Below, one piece after another: positions 4,683 through 6,135 of a DNA stretch of 6,135 nt (position 1 is its first letter; each line of letters begins with the position of its first letter). Both the position numbers and the translations under genes were made by a program. The notes under the pieces were generated by a model. The model saw nothing but the letters and a program-made list of their open reading frames with translations. It did no database searches and had not been told where the DNA came from. Source of the DNA: RSA11 sp036564135 (lineage in GTDB: Bacteria > Actinomycetota > Thermoleophilia > Solirubrobacterales > 70-9); contig DATCLC010000054.1 in the NCBI GenBank assembly GCA_036564135.1, forward strand, positions 1 to 6,135, in the 5' to 3' direction.

Positions 4683-6135
4683 CTAGGCGCGGCCGAGCTC
4701 CTTGGCGAGCCGCGCGGCGTACACATCGCTGACGCGCCTGCGGCGCGCCGCCGGGGCGGGCCAGGCCGCGATCAGCGCACCGGCCACGGCCACCAGGCCA
4801 CCGACCCAGAGCCAGATCACGAACGGGTTCACGTTGATGCGGAAGGTCACGGGCAGCGGGTTCGCCACGTACAGCGCAGCGAGCCGCTCGATCGCGTCGC
4901 CCTGCGCGTTCGCGAACTCGCGCATCTGCTCGATCTGCTCGGGAGTCGGCCCCTCGGGCCCGATCTCCGGAAGGCGGCGAAGGAGCCGTCGATCGACCGC
5001 CGCGATCAGCGGGTCGAGCGGCTCCAGGTCGGGCTGCATCGCCGTCCACAGGTCCTCGCTCGCACCCTCGCGCCGCCCGACCTCGCTCGTCGCCTCGCCC
5101 TCGAAGAACGAGCGAATCGGCCCCGCCGACGGGTCGCCGGTGTTGCCCGAGTAGTAGTTGCGCGACGGGCTGAGCGAGAAGCTCTTGCCGTCCCGCTCGA
5201 CGTCCAGGCGCGCCGCGAAGGTGAGCTTCTGCTCCTCGGGGTCGATGTCCGCCGAGGGCTCCGCGTAGGTGATCGTGTAGTCCTCGACCTCGACTGTGTC
5301 GCCGGGCATCAGCCGCACGTCGCGGCTCGTCTGGAAGCTCGACGACGCGGCGACGGCGATGAACAGGATCGCGATCCCGGCGTGGACGATGTAGCCGCCG
5401 TAGCGGCGCCGGTTGCGCCCCATGAGCCGCCCGAGCGCGCTGACGTAGGAGCCGCCGTTCAGCGCGCGCAGGCCCGCCGCGCCGCGCGCGAACTCCTGCG
5501 CAAGCCCGGTGAGCGCGAACGCCGCGACGCAGAACATCGCAAGCGCCCACGGCTCGCCGGCGGCGTCAGTGAACGCCACCAAGAGCGCAGCGACCGCCAC
5601 GGTCACGCCCAGCGGCCACGCGAAGATCCGCAGCGCGGCGCCCGCCGAGATCTTGCGCCAGGCGAGCAGCGGGCCGATCCCGGTGAACAGCACGAGCAGG
5701 ATCGCGAGCGGCGTCGTGTAGTCGGCGAACCACGGCGCGGCGAGCGAGGAGCGCGTGCCCGTGAGCGCCTCGGAGATCAGCGGGAAGAACGTGCCCCACC
5801 AGATCACGAGCGCGAGGCCGACGAGCAGCAGGTTGTTGACCAGGAACACCGCCTCGCGCGAGGCCAGCGACTCGATCCGCCGCGCCGAGCGCAGATCGTC
5901 GAGGCGCGAGACGATCAGCGCCGTCGAGCCGATCAGCACCGCCGCGACCAGGATGAGCAGGGGCGTGCCCACCGTCGACTCGCCGAAGGCATGAATCGAC
6001 TCGAGGATCCCCGAGCGCACGAGGAACGTGCCGAGCAGGCAGAGCGCAAACGTGCCCACGATCAGCGAGACGTTCCAGACCTTCAGCATCCCGCGGCGCT
6101 CCTGGACCATGATCGAGTGCAGGAACGCGGTGCCG
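4683..6135 (-). CDS. ccmF: CcmF, cytochrome c haem lyase subunit (C-terminal part, partial)
   Basis: CcmF is the polytopic membrane core of System I cytochrome c maturation, attaching haem from CcmE to apocytochromes. The 5' end lies beyond the right edge. The frame stays open to the edge and encodes TAFLHS directly before MVQERRGMLKVWN, so the ATG at 6110 is internal. The tryptophan-rich WWD haem-handling motif should lie just off the window. Visible landmarks are the His in AFLHS (codon 6119-6117), the His in RSGILESIHAFGES (5993-5991), LVIWWGTFFPLISE, and PLAILLVLFTGIGPLLAWRK. A His in YIVHAGIAILF (5384-5382) follows, then an outer-face domain with SPSRNYYSGNTG, and finally the last helix NPFVIWLWVGGLV. 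The two later histidines correspond to the haem b ligands of E. coli CcmF. About 483 residues are visible. A helical insert lies between the outer domain and the last helix (4857-5027). It heads the string with the CcmI-like gene. Confidence 0.95.
   Translation of the reverse strand, partial: GTAFLHSIMVQERRGMLKVWNVSLIVGTFALCLLGTFLVRSGILESIHAFGESTVGTPLLILVAAVLIGSTALIVSRLDDLRSARRIESLASREAVFLVNNLLLVGLALVIWWGTFFPLISEALTGTRSSLAAPWFADYTTPLAILLVLFTGIGPLLAWRKISAGAALRIFAWPLGVTVAVAALLVAFTDAAGEPWALAMFCVAAFALTGLAQEFARGAAGLRALNGGSYVSALGRLMGRNRRRYGGYIVHAGIAILFIAVAASSSFQTSRDVRLMPGDTVEVEDYTITYAEPSADIDPEEQKLTFAARLDVERDGKSFSLSPSRNYYSGNTGDPSAGPIRSFFEGEATSEVGRREGASEDLWTAMQPDLEPLDPLIAAVDRRLLRRLPEIGPEGPTPEQIEQMREFANAQGDAIERLAALYVANPLPVTFRINVNPFVIWLWVGGLVAVAGALIAAWPAPAARRRRVSDVYAARLAKELGRA

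Noticed and set aside
4336..5550. A 404-codon open frame on the minus strand overlapping ccmF, the CcmI-like gene and secG.
   Set aside because: It is a frame-shifted reading of three genes with clear family signatures, and its product is Arg/Ala-rich with no recognisable domain.

Overview
The window is about 70% GC by eye. It reads as a chromosomal housekeeping segment of a high-GC bacterium, most likely an actinobacterium of the Thermoleophilia/Solirubrobacterales kind. That placement is inferred from three things: a LexA box of the CGAAC-N4-GTTCG type, a secreted subtilase with an arginine-rich beta-type tail, and a CcmF-type cytochrome c maturation gene beside secG. I could not run a phylogeny. 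There is no sign of a mobile element, CRISPR array or phage gene.

Left part (1-1209), minus strand. The window opens inside the 5' half of rnpB (RNase P RNA), which runs off the left edge and has a recognisable promoter. Upstream of it is a two-gene SOS operon: lexA, then a translationally coupled 76-residue zinc-ribbon protein (ATGA overlap). A 20-bp LexA operator with perfect 8-bp arms overlaps the lexA -10 element, so the operon should be autoregulated and DNA-damage inducible. A tRNA-Leu(GAG) gene is transcribed divergently from the same short intergenic region and ends in a 14-bp hairpin terminator.

Middle (1334-3154), plus strand. One gene encodes a secreted S8 subtilisin-like protease with a signal peptide, an I9-type propeptide, a complete catalytic triad, eight cysteines in the catalytic domain, and a very basic beta-rich C-terminal extension.

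Right part (3151-6135), minus strand. A tightly packed gene string reads ccmF (partial, 5' end off the right edge), a short CcmI-like membrane/coiled-coil protein, secG, and a short family-5 substrate-binding lipoprotein. Spacings are 12, 37 and 10 nt. The first two genes belong to System I cytochrome c maturation on the outer face of the membrane. SecG belongs to the Sec translocon, which would export the apocytochromes, the lipoprotein and the protease. The last gene converges on the protease, and the two stop codons overlap.

All larger open stretches are explained by genes; the longest non-coding stretch is the 188 nt from the end of the tRNA to the protease start. I see no wholly new system. 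The items most worth a second look are the LexA-coupled zinc-ribbon gene, the half-length substrate-binding protein, and the helical insert in CcmF.
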